A stretch of 64,000 bases of DNA from Trochalopteron elliotii (lineage: Eukaryota > Chordata > Aves > Passeriformes > Leiothrichidae): NCBI GenBank assembly GCA_024734555.1, contig JANPWX010000537.1, positions 1,946,682 to 2,010,681 on the forward strand. The letters are read 5' to 3'. Under the pieces are notes generated by a model. It made no database searches. It was not told the DNA's origin and saw only the letters and a program-made list of their open reading frames with translations. This document shows, in pieces, positions 26,049 through 36,942 of the stretch. Made by a program: the position numbers and the translations under genes. Within the stretch, counting starts at the first letter, position 1, and every line of letters starts with the position of its first letter.

Positions 26049-26135
26049 AGCCGCTGTAAATGCAAAACTTCCCAGTGAAAAGCTTCATCAGGCTTACACT
26101 TCAATATATATGGTGGCATTTGGTAGCTTGGGCAG
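26049..26135 (+). other. Candidate exon, 87 nt, open in one frame
   Basis: A strong acceptor with a long pyrimidine tract (ctgatttcttttctttag) precedes it, and a donor CAG followed by gtacgt closes it. The interval is 87 nt (divisible by three). One frame (entering with one base of a split codon and leaving with two) is open throughout and would encode a peptide including AVNAKLPSEKLHQAYTS and MVAFGSLG; the other two frames have stops. The composition is protein-like, but I do not recognise a family, and an open frame of 28 codons is not rare by chance. It could be an isolated exon of a long gene whose introns fill the window, or a spurious splice pair. Confidence 0.25.
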
Positions 26136-26826
26136 GTACGTTTTTCCTTGTTTAACATGACATTGTTTTATGGGGCTTAAAAATATTGGCTTGGATATTG
26201 TGCCTTGCTAGTCAATGCTTGGCATAAAGAAATGAAATATAAATTTAACACTATGATTCTTAAGGGAACCTAGGATCTAGTCTGCAGTGCAAGATGTATG
26301 CACTGCTCAGGCTGCTACATTTTATGGACCAAGACGCTCTTATTCATGCCATTCTCCTTCCTTAGATTATTTTTGCACTGAGAGTCATGACAGATTGCCT
26401 GAAGATCTGCTCTGTGAGGCTAATCAGGCAACTACTGATAAGATGAACCCCTAGATAGCTAGTGAAGCAAAGTCATTCCAGTGATCTTTGTTATACAGTA
26501 TCAAGCAGCCATGGACTATTTTGGGGATCCTATTCCATTTAAGTCCACATTTGTGCTTCACATCTGAGATACATGTTCTAGCAAGACTACAAAGCCTGAC
26601 ACATGGAGAAAATGGAAATCCTGAAATTTTACTTATTTCTGAATTTCTGAATTAGAAACACTTCTTCCCTTCAAAAAATTTGATATCCTTCCTGGAGGAA
26701 ATTTATGCAAAACATTAATCATCTCAATGGAACACTGTTCTGCTTCAATTTCAGCTTCTTGAAACTCATAGCTTGGTAAGTAGTTCCAACAGTCTGCAGG
26801 AACTGCATGTTAATGTTTGTATATTT

Positions 26827-28012
26827 TTGAAATTATCATTTAGGTTAGGAAAGACCTTTAAGATCACCAACTTCAACCATTAACCCAGTACTGCCAAGTC
26901 CACCACTAAACCATGTCCTGAAGTGCCACATCTTTTAAATGCCCACAGGGATGGTGACTACACCACTTCCCTGGGCAGACTGTTCCAGTGCTTGACAACT
27001 CTTTCTGTAGAAAACCTTTTCCTAACTTCCAACCTAAACCTCCCCTGATGCAGCTTGAGGCCACTTCCTCTTGTCCTATTGCTTATTACTTGGGAGAAAA
27101 GACTGACCCCCAACTGGCCACAACCTCCTTTCAGATAATTATAGAGAGTGATAATGTCTCCCCTCAGTCTCCTCTTTTCCAGGCTAAACACTCACAGCTC
27201 CCTCAGCTGCTCCTCATCAGGCCTGTGCTCCAGACCCTTCCCCAGCTTTGTTCCCCTTCTTTGGACCTGTTCCAGCACCTCAATGTCTTTCTTGTAGTGA
27301 GGGCTCTGGAACTGAACGCAGGGTTTGAGGTGCAGCCTCACCAGTGCCACGTACAGGGGGATGATCATTGCCCTAGTCCTGCTGCCCACACCCTTTCTCA
27401 TCTGAGTCAGGTGGCCATTGGCGTTTTTGGCCACTTGGGCACACGCTGGCTCAGGTTCAGCTGCTGCTGACCAGCACCCCCAGGTCCCTTCCCACTGGGT
27501 CACTTTCCAGTCATTCATTTCCAAGCCTATTGCAATTCATGGGGTTGCTGTGACCCAAGAGCAGGACCCATCAGTTTGCCTCATTTAACCTCAGACAATT
27601 AGCCTCAGCCCATCTGATAATCCTGTATTGAATACTGTGAATATCATCTGGGTGCATATCACCAGTCCAGATCTCTCTGGGGAGCCTTTCTAACCTCCAG
27701 CAGATCACCGCTCCAGCCCAGTTTGGGGTAATCTGCAAACTGACTAAGTGTGCCATCGCTCCCCTCTTCCAGATCATTGAAAAAGACAATAAATAGACCT
27801 GTGCCCAATACAGAACCTCAGGGAGAACCACTAGTGTGGATTTCACTCTATTCACCACCACTGTCTGGGCCCAAACATCCACCAGTTTTTTACCCAGTGG
27901 ACAGGACACCATCCAAGCCATGAGCAGGCAGTGTCTCCAGGGACAGACACTGCTGTGGAAAATGGCATCAAAGGCTTTACTTATGCTCAGAAAAATGACC
28001 TTGTCTAAAAGA
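26827..28012 (-). mobile_element. CR1 LINE, about 1.2 kb, RT region partly readable
   Basis: The longest CR1 piece in the window. Its 3' end on the plus strand is 'tttaggttaggaaagacctt'; the terminal octamer repeat is almost lost ('gaaattatca'). Reading the minus strand gives, in order, RT motif A as VIFLSISKAFDAIFH, 'VVVNRVKST', 'RWAEANCLRLNEAN', '[19 protein letters not shown]', '[17 protein letters not shown]', '[20 protein letters not shown]' and '[14 protein letters not shown]', all in the CR1 ORF2 order. Frameshifts, a stop codon in LREL-stop-VFSL, and loss of the motif A aspartate (LDFSKAFD to LSISKAFD) make it dead. A patch at about 27617-27655 does not fit CR1 (see findings). The 5' truncation falls near 28012, where similarity to the RT region stops. 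Confidence 0.93.
26958..27524 (-). pseudogene. CR1 ORF2 C-terminal fragment with in-frame stop
   Basis: Two adjoining open segments (27524-27192 and 27191-26958) lie in the same frame, separated by a TGA where CR1 has Gly in LRELGLFSLEKRR. They cover the conserved C-terminal part of CR1 ORF2 ending at [10 protein letters not shown]. The N-terminal third of the first segment (before about IIPLY) is out of the CR1 frame. The fragment belongs to the 1.2-kb CR1 and has no host function visible. Confidence 0.85.
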
Positions 28013-28113
28013 TAATTTTGAAGTGATGAATGGTTTGTAATGAGGAATAACACTGGAAATCTTTCCTTCAAAACTGACAGTTTCAGAACGTGTTTTTTTC
28101 TAATGGAACTCAA
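27571..28113 (-). pseudogene. CR1 reverse transcriptase core fragment
   Basis: A 180-codon open frame that follows the RT core of CR1 with compensating frameshifts. It contains FLSISKAFDA (motif A without its Asp), 'CPLGKKLVDVWAQTVVVNRV', and near its end RWAEANCLRLNEAN. The middle part, where the catalytic FADD box belongs, is read in a wrong frame (SLQITPNWAGAV for the KFADDTKLGGAV region). The first 25-30 codons lie upstream of CR1 similarity, in unrelated flanking DNA, so the frame is a chimera of host and element sequence rather than a gene. Confidence 0.8.
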
Positions 28114-28439
28114 TTCTGCAAGGGGAACAAAGTCAGTTGGAGTCCCAGTTTAGTAGGAACTTGCTGATTTGAGTACAGAGGCAGGCAAATTACTGTAATT
28201 GCAGCCTATTTGCCTCAGTCAAAATCCTACAAAATGTCTGTGGAAGAAACTCTCTAACAAGTAGTATCTGTCGAAATTATCAGGTCAGTCATACTTCTTG
28301 CTCCTCTAATTTTTTCAAAAAGAGGCCAACCCTTACTTAGCCCTAGTTCCAACAAATTTCTATCCCATCTGGACATCAGCCTTTTTCCAAGAGGAGTTCC
28401 ACAACACCAGGGAAGGAAGAGAAGGAGGGACTTTTTTCC
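28013..28439. other. Unique DNA between CR1 and LTR
   Basis: About 430 bp without recognisable features. It ends in the first copy of the ataatt target duplication (28440-28445). Confidence 0.6.
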
Positions 28440-28445
28440 ATAATT
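28440..28445 (+). repeat. Target-site duplication, left copy (ataatt)
   Basis: Identical to 28867-28872 on the other side of the 421-bp LTR. It fixes both ends of the insertion. Confidence 0.85.
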
Positions 28446-28866
28446 TATAGATTTCGGGGGTCTCCGTGGGGGTGCTTACTGGCTAGCAGTTCCCCAGACC
28501 CATCTATAGCAGTTGTGGGTCCTCCAAATAGCTCGATGAAGCGTGGATGAGGCTTGGAAATGAAGAGTGGGCTCTGGCTTGTGTTGGGAAAGGTGTTTAT
28601 TTCTTGTGGCTCAGCCACATGCAGAGCAGAGACGGACCAGAAGGCAGAACATGTGCTCGGCCTCAGTTTCTCTCTTAAGTACTCAGGGATGAGCCTGGGC
28701 AGGGAAGAAGCTTCGGCCCAATGGGAGAAAGGGAAGGGGGTGGGGTTACATCGGGAGGATACCAGGTGTAGGGGTAGGAATGGGGGGGGTGAAAGGGACA
28801 TACCATGTACAGACAAATAACAAAATACAAATACAAATATAAAAACCTAAATCATGCACTGAAACA
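28446..28866 (-). mobile_element. Solo LTR, 421 bp, same family as 39.6 kb copy
   Basis: Homologous along its length to the LTR at 39555-40058. Shared blocks are 'gtgggtcc', 'gaatgaagagtgggct'-like sequence, 'gaaaggtgtttatt'-like sequence, 'gggccaatgg'-like sequence, 'aagggacatacca', and 'gtacagacaaata' at the right. It is minus-oriented because AATAAA (plus-strand tttatt, 28596-28601) then lies downstream of the promoter region and the degenerate TG...CA termini fit. Perfect 6-bp target duplications flank it: ataatt at 28440-28445 and at 28867-28872. It is shorter than its sibling by a deletion in U3 of about 80-90 bp. No internal retroviral sequence adjoins, so it is a solo LTR. The 6-bp duplication suggests a class II (alpharetrovirus/ERVK-like) integrase. 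Confidence 0.85.
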
Positions 28867-28872
28867 ATAATT
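28867..28872 (+). repeat. Target-site duplication, right copy (ataatt)
   Basis: Identical to 28440-28445, directly after the LTR end gaaaca. Confidence 0.85.
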
Positions 28873-31666
28873 GTTAGTGCGGATTAAGTTCCATCGCTCC
28901 CTGCAGTCTGGAAATACCACAGATGATTGTGGTTGTCAAATGCCTCATGGAAGTTTCATGTGGCTGATAATGCATAGTGGAGTCACTCCGGGGTGCTCCT
29001 AGAAAGGCCTTACATTTTCTCAGCACACTCAAGCTCCTTTCCATTCTGACCAGCAAGAATAAACCACCTTTTGTTGATGTAACATCATGGTGCTGCAAAG
29101 TGTGCAGCTGGATATGGGCTAGAGGTGATTTTTGACAGTCCTGAATGACAAAATTCAGGTGAATATCATGCAGTCAAGCCACAGTACACACCTAGTGACT
29201 ATCTAGAGGCAGATAGCCTAGCAAGCTCAACATTTCCTACCCTGACTTCAATGCTATTACTTGGGTGAATACTGATGTCACCTAATGCAGTGATGGATAT
29301 GTAGGGTGCTCAAGGTGCAAAAGTCCTCCTGACATGCTGAGACAGGTCAAAAAGCATGCCAGACTTTTCACCATGCCTTAGTCCTGGCATGTAAAGACAA
29401 AGCAGCCTCTAGGTATTTTGGAAATTGAATTGCAAGGGTCCATGCTGCTGTGATAGGGATGCCCCAGACATCCCCATGGTCCAGTCTACCCAGCAGATAT
29501 CACAAACTAACCTCTGAGTATGGCTCTCATCAGATCTTATCCCCCTCACCATCACACCCCTCCACACAGTCACCTGATTAACTAACCCACAGAGCAGCAC
29601 TAACAGTGATTACCTTGGCAGGGCTGAGTTATTTTCAGTGCCTGCAATTCTGTTCCCTCCAGGTGTAATTACAAGAGCAATTAAAACCAGCCAACTGTCT
29701 CCAAGTATTATTTCTTGAGAAAACAGGTCTCAAAATAGGTTATATATATTCAGCTATCTCAACTGTAGCTCAGGATGGCCTCAAAGCACTCCTATACAGT
29801 CTCCCTGTTTCTTTCCCTAAGCCTGCAAACCCTGGCCTCTCCTTTTTTTGTATTAGTACTGGTTATTATTGTAGAGTGATTCTCTGAGGTTTTCATTTCC
29901 AGGCCTACCTGCTCTCTGGCTTAAGGCAGGACCTCCAGTAGGTGTGATAAACTGCCTTCTCACTCTTTACTCCAAGATTTGTTCTCAATGACTTGTCTAA
30001 TGCTTCACTGGTTTCCTGCCAACCATAACCTCTAGTTAGATCAGGACTAAAACTTCATGATGGAAAGCTTTATTGTATAAAAAGTTACTTTTTGCTGACT
30101 AGGTTATGTATAATTTTTATGGGTTTGCTCCTCTTGTACTCTTTTTCTGCTACACAAAATTGCCAACAGATCAAAACTACACAGCAAATAGTCTGCCGGG
30201 GCAAATAAAGAAGCAGATGTTTTTCATTTAGCCAAAAGGAAGATAAAAATAAAAACCAGATAAACTAGTTCAAGAGGTGATGAAAAGCTGGAGTGTCCAA
30301 TAATAGAAGTTGGTCAGAAATAAAGGCTTAGTATTAACCGAAGCTGAGCACTTTGTTAGGCAGCCTACAAGAAATACTTTCCAAATCATGTTGTCGATAT
30401 GCTTTCTGCAGTATTACAGGTTATCAGAAAAGTAGATTTCAGCCAATATTATAGTAATTATTCACACTTTCAAAAATAAACATTATTGGGGAACCAGTCT
30501 GTGGGTAATGAAGGAATTCCTGATTGACAAATTTGTGTCTTGGGAAGCAACATTCAGCACAGGTGAGATCTCAAATAAGCAAACACAAAAACATGCAAAG
30601 CTCCTTGCTTTCACTGGTGTAGTTGTGAACTGATTATGCTAGCTGTTTTGTATGTCAGGGTTGTGATCTCTCTGATAAAAATACATTAAGTGTACTGAGC
30701 AAAGCTGTGAAGAAAGACCACTTAGAATAGTTTTGTATATTGCACACTGCCTCATAAAGTAATTTTTTCTCCATACATGTACGTGATGACTGTAGGTAAC
30801 AAAAAACGTTTCCTACTTCCAAGCTCTTGAATCTGTTTTATACCTCTGACTCTAGAGGTGCTTTCTGTTCTTTGAAGCTTTCAACCCAAACTTGTTACCT
30901 GATTTTGTGAAAGATGTGTCATTTTATTGGAGTGTGCTTAATTTTTGCAGTTGTGAAATATCAAATAAACTTCCCTTGAACATAAAACTTGCTTTAAGGT
31001 TAAAACAGAAATGCCTAAAACTCTAAGTGTCCTCTTTGCCTGTGGAGAGATTACAATGCATTTGCAAAGGGAGAATGAGCAAAACAGTAATTTTTGTGTT
31101 TAATTTCTGTAACAACCATGTTGTTTGCCTTTTTATCATTTGAAATCCTGGCCATAAAATGTAACTGTGGAATAGGAAGCATTGCATAAAATGGAGGCAA
31201 GACAAAAAAATGAATGAAAATGTTTTGTTCATGGCAATGATACTGCTCAAAACATCTAGATTCTGACTGGCAAAACTGATGAAACTTCAGAAGCAAGCTG
31301 ACTAAAAAGAGAAAGTAGAGGGCTTAATATGGCCAAAGAGCTGGGAGTTGAAATGAAAATGACACATGACCTAAAGATCTTAATGATACGCATGCCTACA
31401 TTATTGCAATACAGTGGAAGTACTGTGTACTGTTGATCAGGCAGTTGTTCTGACTTAGACTTCCAGTGCAAAAGCAGGTACGTTTTGAGCTTTTGTTATA
31501 CATGCTCTCACCCAGGGCGCCATGTTGTCTGTTTGCTATATCGGGTCTCAGATGTGCAAAGCAAAAATTATGCATGTTACATAAGTTTGAACACAATCTG
31601 TTGTCGATGAAGATCTCAAGACACTACTTATTCAGTTTTATCATCTAGGTGCTGATTGGGATTAGG
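28873..31666. other. Unique DNA, nothing recognised
   Basis: No repeat, RNA gene or convincing exon. Open frames are under 76 codons. Confidence 0.6.
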
Positions 31667-31780
31667 ATCATAGAAACATGGAATATCCTGGAGCTGGAAA
31701 GCACCCACAAGGATCATCAAGTCCAACTCCTGGCCCTGCACATGACAGCCCAAATTGAATATGCCCTGTCTAAAACATGT
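31667..31780 (-). mobile_element. CR1 LINE tail, about 110 bp
   Basis: The inverted CR1 3' end 'atcatagaaacatggaatat' is followed by 'cctggagctggaaagcaccc' and 'atcaagtccaactcctggcc', after which similarity ends. It is a severely 5'-truncated insertion with no coding part. Confidence 0.9.
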
Positions 31781-34700
31781 TCGAGGAAAGCACACATTTT
31801 ATAGTGCAAATATCATAACTTATATATCCCACAGTCATAGCCTTACAAATCTTTTTCAACACTTCTCTATTCGTCAGTAGGATCTTGTTATACTTCTAGA
31901 CTTACAATCTCCTTTTAACCTTGTCACCATCACCATCACAGAGATTGATAATAATCTTTTGTCATGAATGAGTTTTTAATGGTCCTGCTTTACAAAACTC
32001 AAATTCATCAGACTTTTTGTGAATCAGACTCTCTCCTGTTCCAAATCACTTAATCTGTGTCAGCAAAGGCACAGCTGTTGAGCGACAGCTAACTCTGTGG
32101 CAAACTGCCTCTGCAATGTCTCAGGGAATGTGTATGTGCAAACAGCCCCTCGGGTAGGAATAACTGCATGCACTGCAAATGCAATTGTGTCTCTTATTTT
32201 TACCCTTTTAATGATATATCCAAAGTATTGAATCCCTCTTACTTTTTACTTTTTCATCTTTGGGATATCCTGGAAAGCTTAAAAATCAATTTTCTGACTA
32301 GTTTGTCCATGAGCCTTTTTCTTATTTACAGAGATATTATTTATAACATATGCTGGCCAGTTCTGTTCTTAGTTTCAGGTCCTCACATGTGAGGTTATTG
32401 ACACTAAACAGCATTCTGTTTGCTTGCAGGGGTATAACTTGTAGGAAAACACTACTGTTTGGTTTTCAGAGACACTAAGCCAAGAAAATGCAGCCATGGG
32501 ATCAGTTTCCTCACCCTAGAGTTCAGGCTTCTAAGAATGATGCCACGGATAGAGATAAGCATCCCTCTTCTATTTTCCACCTTAAGATCTTAGAGTTATA
32601 TATATATATATCAAATAGAAAAAGAACTTTTCTCCAAATTTGCATCTTATTACCTTTTTGCTACTCATTGTTGCTGCTTTGAAGAAAAATGAATGTAGCA
32701 AGGGAAAGTGCATGGACACAGTTATTTCACCAGAATCTGCCTTCCAGCCCAGGAGCAGAGACAGGAAATCCAGATGTCAGACCTGGCAGGTAGCGTGGCA
32801 GGTACCATGGCCTCAAAGACAGTGGAAGCTGGGCAGAGGGATTTCAGCTGTGTGAGAGCAAGTTGGGAGAGATCTTAAAAAGCTATAAATTCAGTAGTAT
32901 GGATGGCTTGGAGAAGAGGAAAAAGCTTGACTGGAGAAGGAATGTAGTGACAGGAGAGAGAGAGCATAAAAGCAGCTGAGGTGTTTAGTGGAAAGTGATC
33001 TTCACAGCAGGAAGGTCAGAGGGTGACAGCACAGTAAACGCAAGACTAGCTGGGAATCTGCTTTGGAAGAGAGCAGAAGGTAAAAAAAAAGAAAGCTTAA
33101 GGGAAATGTGTGAGACAAAAATAGTGAGCACTTCTCTGGTTTTACAAAAATCAGGTACACTGATTTGGTGGACTCATATTCAAAGAGTTCTGGAAAAGCT
33201 ACCTCTATTGCCATTGATTTTGTCTGCCTTTATATAATGTTAAATACCCATTGAAATAAAAAATATGGATTAATTTTTTAACCTATCTCACCCTATTTCA
33301 ATACTTTTCATGTTAAAATCAACATCAAAAGCCTTACTAGCTCAAAGTACCATAATCCAAGGCAGGAAAAAACTGAACATTGGTTTGTTTGGTTAACTTT
33401 CTCTCCTGACACATATATGACACTCAAGGTCACAATATATTCTGCAAGTCTTTGTGACTACTACGCCAAGTTTTTCAAGTTAGTTGTGAGGATTACTCTT
33501 TGTGGCAATCAGCCCTTCTGTTATATTCTGCAGTTTAAAGATACCATTTAATAACTCATCATGGACAGCACATGTATATCAGAAAAAAAGTCATTGTTGA
33601 GAAGTGGGCAAACACCATATTGAGAATGTGAAACTAGCACAGAAGCTACAAAAAGCAGGGAATAATATCCTCTTCTGCTTTGAAAAGTCCTTAATTGGGC
33701 AGCTCAGCTCTCGCAAAAGGTCCCACTCTTCAAGTACTCTCACTCAAGGCAAGCGACAATATTAAAGTGGATAGAAAATTTCATGTGTGAGCTAAAAGGA
33801 AGAAAATAAAGTTCAGATGTAGAAGTACATAATAACAATTGCAAAGATGAAGATATAAACTGCCCTGTGTGGTAGAAATTATCAATCTGCAGCTAATGAC
33901 TCACGTTGCACTTTGGGGCAAAAAAGGTACCTGAGGGGCTTTGGAGCCTGGAAAGATACTGTCTAGTAAATGCTGTCTGAGCAGCCTCTCTCACTAAAAA
34001 GGTTGAAGAATAGTTCAGACATGAGACATGTCATATAAATGCATTTAATCTTCTTATGTTGCACAGATATGCAAAAGAAGCCCACTGATATATAGATATA
34101 CTCCTGGCCTAGGCTTCAGGAGTAATAAATAAAGTATATTATGCTGTAGAAATTATGCACTGACATGACACACTAGGAAACGAAAACCCCTACATCTAAT
34201 ATTGAGTACATGAAGACAATTTATTCTCTTGTCAGACGCTATCTATCAATGAAAAACAGAGAGAAAGAAATAGACGAGGTCAAACAATCTTGGTACAAGG
34301 CAGCTCTTCCTCTTACAGTGATTGCAATCTGGGATTTTTTTGAGCTGTTCAGGGTGGAATGTCACTTACCAACATTTTTTGTTGGGTGGAAAATCTGGAT
34401 TATATTAGTAAATGATTTTGTAAATTAATAACTCAAAGGATTGTATGCCTGTTCCTGATGATTTCCACTCTTTGCATATTCATCTCTTTTCTCTTGCCCA
34501 ATAGATAATTTTCTTAACTTTTTTCACCAACGTTTTTAAAAAATACCTTCCTAAATTACTTATTTCTTCTATAGGTCTATGCCACAGCTGTCAAGTTTCC
34601 TGCAAATGTATTGCTACTTTGTAAGCTTTATATCCAAAGTAAAACAGAAAAGCTGAAAAGCCTAAATCCCTTATACCAGTTATATATCATATTGATTTCC

Positions 34701-36635
34701 TCCTGGTTGCTTGGCAATAAAAAATAGACATATGACTCCCTCCTCCATCTCCCTGGCACCACCTGAAGATATTTTGTCTTGGCCTTTCTTCTTTTGTTCT
34801 TACCTCTCTGTGGGAGTGTTAGTTACAAAAGGGTTTTCAGCCTGATTTCTTTTTTCTCAGAGTCTGTATCTTACTGTTTTTTACAAAATTGCTATATATG
34901 TCTAATGACATGACTAATGGCAGCTGGGGATTAGAAGGGACAGAGCAGTGGGAGATCAATGCAATCTAAGTTTAGGCACCAAACTGTGGCACCTAAGATA
35001 CCTGCTCAACGTCCCTGTGTCAGTGAGATGAAGATGTCATCAGAAGACAATTTGGTACCCCTGGGACCTGAGTCACGAACTGTAGATATCTGCACATCTG
35101 CCACTGCTCTCTGGAGACCAGGAAAGAAGGGCAGGACACTTCTCACCAAGGCAGCTTGGCTAGGTGTCAGCAGTCAGGTCGGCTCCCCTTCTCAGAAAGG
35201 GCAATCCCCAAAGGCACCTACCACAGGCCCTTCTGCACAGAGAGGGAGGGCTTTCAGGCAGATAATGCCCATGTTCAGGGGGATCTTCACTGCACGGGCA
35301 AGAGGCCATCCAGTTTTGAGCTCTTGGGTCACGGGGATCATTTCCACATCTCAGACCCCGTGCCCTCTCCAAGAAAGCAGTTCTTGGTAGCACTTGGATT
35401 GGTCTGCTCTTCTTTCTACAGCCATAAAAGAGAGCTTTTTCTCCATACCACTTCTGCAATGAACTTGCCTGTCTTTCTGGGTACAAAGAGATTTGTGGGA
35501 AGGCAGGCAGGGGGTTATCAGCACCTCTCTGACTTAGCCCGCAACTGGAACATGGGAGAATAATCAATCCAAGAAAAAAATTCTTGGCCTCAAAGTCAAA
35601 CGTACATTGACCCACCTAGTGAAAACCCCTCCTCAGTAGGTGAGTGAGCAGGAGCAACAGCTGAGAAAGAAAAGGGCCCCAGTTGTACTGGGAGCCCAGA
35701 GGCAGCAGGGTCAACTCAAAGTGCTTTTCCCTTATCTATCCCTCTTTCATGGTCATTCTTATTCCCCAGGCAGGAGCTTCTCATCTGTTGCACTTTTGAG
35801 CAATGAAAGTAAACTTGTTCTTATTTTGTTTTATCTTCATGCATGGCTCTGGAAGCTTTATCAGTCCAAGAGCTGATTCAGAAGCAGATTACACATGACT
35901 GCCTTAAGGAAAAATGGCTCAAATCCTATCACAAGCACATCAGGGCACAAAGTCAGTAGTAGGGACCTACCTAAGAGTTTAGAGACAACACACATCACCA
36001 GTCAAGATAAATCCTAACACTTTCCTTGTTAATCCATCATGGATAAACAGTTGCCTTTCACTTCTTCCTCTGTTTGAGAAACATGTGCAGGCAGATTTCA
36101 ACATTTTCAGATATGCTCATCATTCAAAATTATTTTCAAATTGGTTTGCAGAACATTACCCAGGAGCCTGTGAGTTTTGTAACAAAGCAGTGGTTATCTG
36201 GACATTTTTGGCTGAGTAACTCGTGCATTGCTGGGTTTGCCTCAGGATTAAAGAGCACAGTAGAAGTCAAATGGCAAACAGTCATTATCATCATCAAATA
36301 TACCATTGGAAATTTAATGTCAAACATCCCTCTAGACCAAATGTGAAATTTAATAGCCTGTCTTCATTTAGATGTGAATGTGAGAGTGTCATGAACTCAT
36401 AAGTTGGTGTTCAGATAATTATTTATAGAGATGTGTTTAAACTGTTCACTCAGCTCTGGTGGTGCATCTGTGCACTCATTTAGTTAGGTGACAATGCATG
36501 TGGCAATGTGGCAGCTCTGCAGTCTTAATTTATTCATCACAAGGTGCCTTGGTTTCTTGATCTAGTTTCTGGAGAAATATTTAAAACTCCAGCTGGCGTG
36601 ATGTTAAGTAACATTCTAAAATAAGAAGGTGGCAT
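31781..36635. other. Unique DNA with a GC-richer patch at 35.0-35.9 kb
   Basis: A TA microsatellite lies at 32597-32611. At 32.7-33.1 kb a purine-rich stretch includes a TATA-like 'gcataaaagcagctgagg' near 32967, without other promoter evidence. At 35.0-35.9 kb the GC content rises and 'cagccataaaagagagcttt' is followed about 40 bp later by 'gcaatgaacttgcctg', an arrangement like an LTR promoter plus a mutated poly(A) signal (see findings). Overlapping frames of 135-151 codons there disagree in strand and frame and look like chance. Confidence 0.5.
32597..32611. repeat. (TA)n dinucleotide run
   Basis: Fifteen bases of alternating T and A without interruption. Confidence 0.85.
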
Positions 36636-36942
36636 TTGCAACCTTTCAGTACTTAAAGGGGGCCCATAAGAAATATGGGGACAAATTTAAAATGGATCTA
36701 TAAGAAAGATGGGGGAAAATTTTGAGATTTGATTTATGCTACATATAAGGAAGAAGTTTTTCATTGTGAGGATGGTAAAACACTGGAATATGTTGTGCAA
36801 ATAGGTGGTGGATGTCCCATGCCTGGAAACATTCACGGTCAGGCTGGACTGGTCTACTTGAAGATGACCCTGCTCATTGCAGGAGAGTTGGGCTGGAGGA
36901 CCTTTAGAGCTCCCTTCCAAACCAAAGTATTGTATGATTCTA
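36636..36942 (+). mobile_element. CR1 LINE 3' end, about 300 bp
   Basis: A plus-oriented CR1 3' untranslated region: 'acctttcagtacttaaaggg', 'ggcccataagaaa', 'ggaagaagtttttcattgtg', 'aggtggtggatgtcccatgc', 'cctggaaacattcacggtca', 'gagttgggctggaggacctt', ending with the tail 'gtattgtatgattcta'. The 'ataagaaa.atgggg' block occurs twice in a row (36667-36688 and about 36700-36721) where CR1 normally has one. Truncated well short of the RT region. Confidence 0.93.

Noticed and set aside
26988..27470. 160-codon plus-strand frame
   Set aside because: It is antisense to the CR1 ORF2 remnant, which is recognisable on the minus strand.
35156..35615. Overlapping 135-151 codon frames on both strands
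   Set aside because: They are mutually exclusive frames in a GC-richer patch. None shows a recognisable motif, so they are treated as chance.
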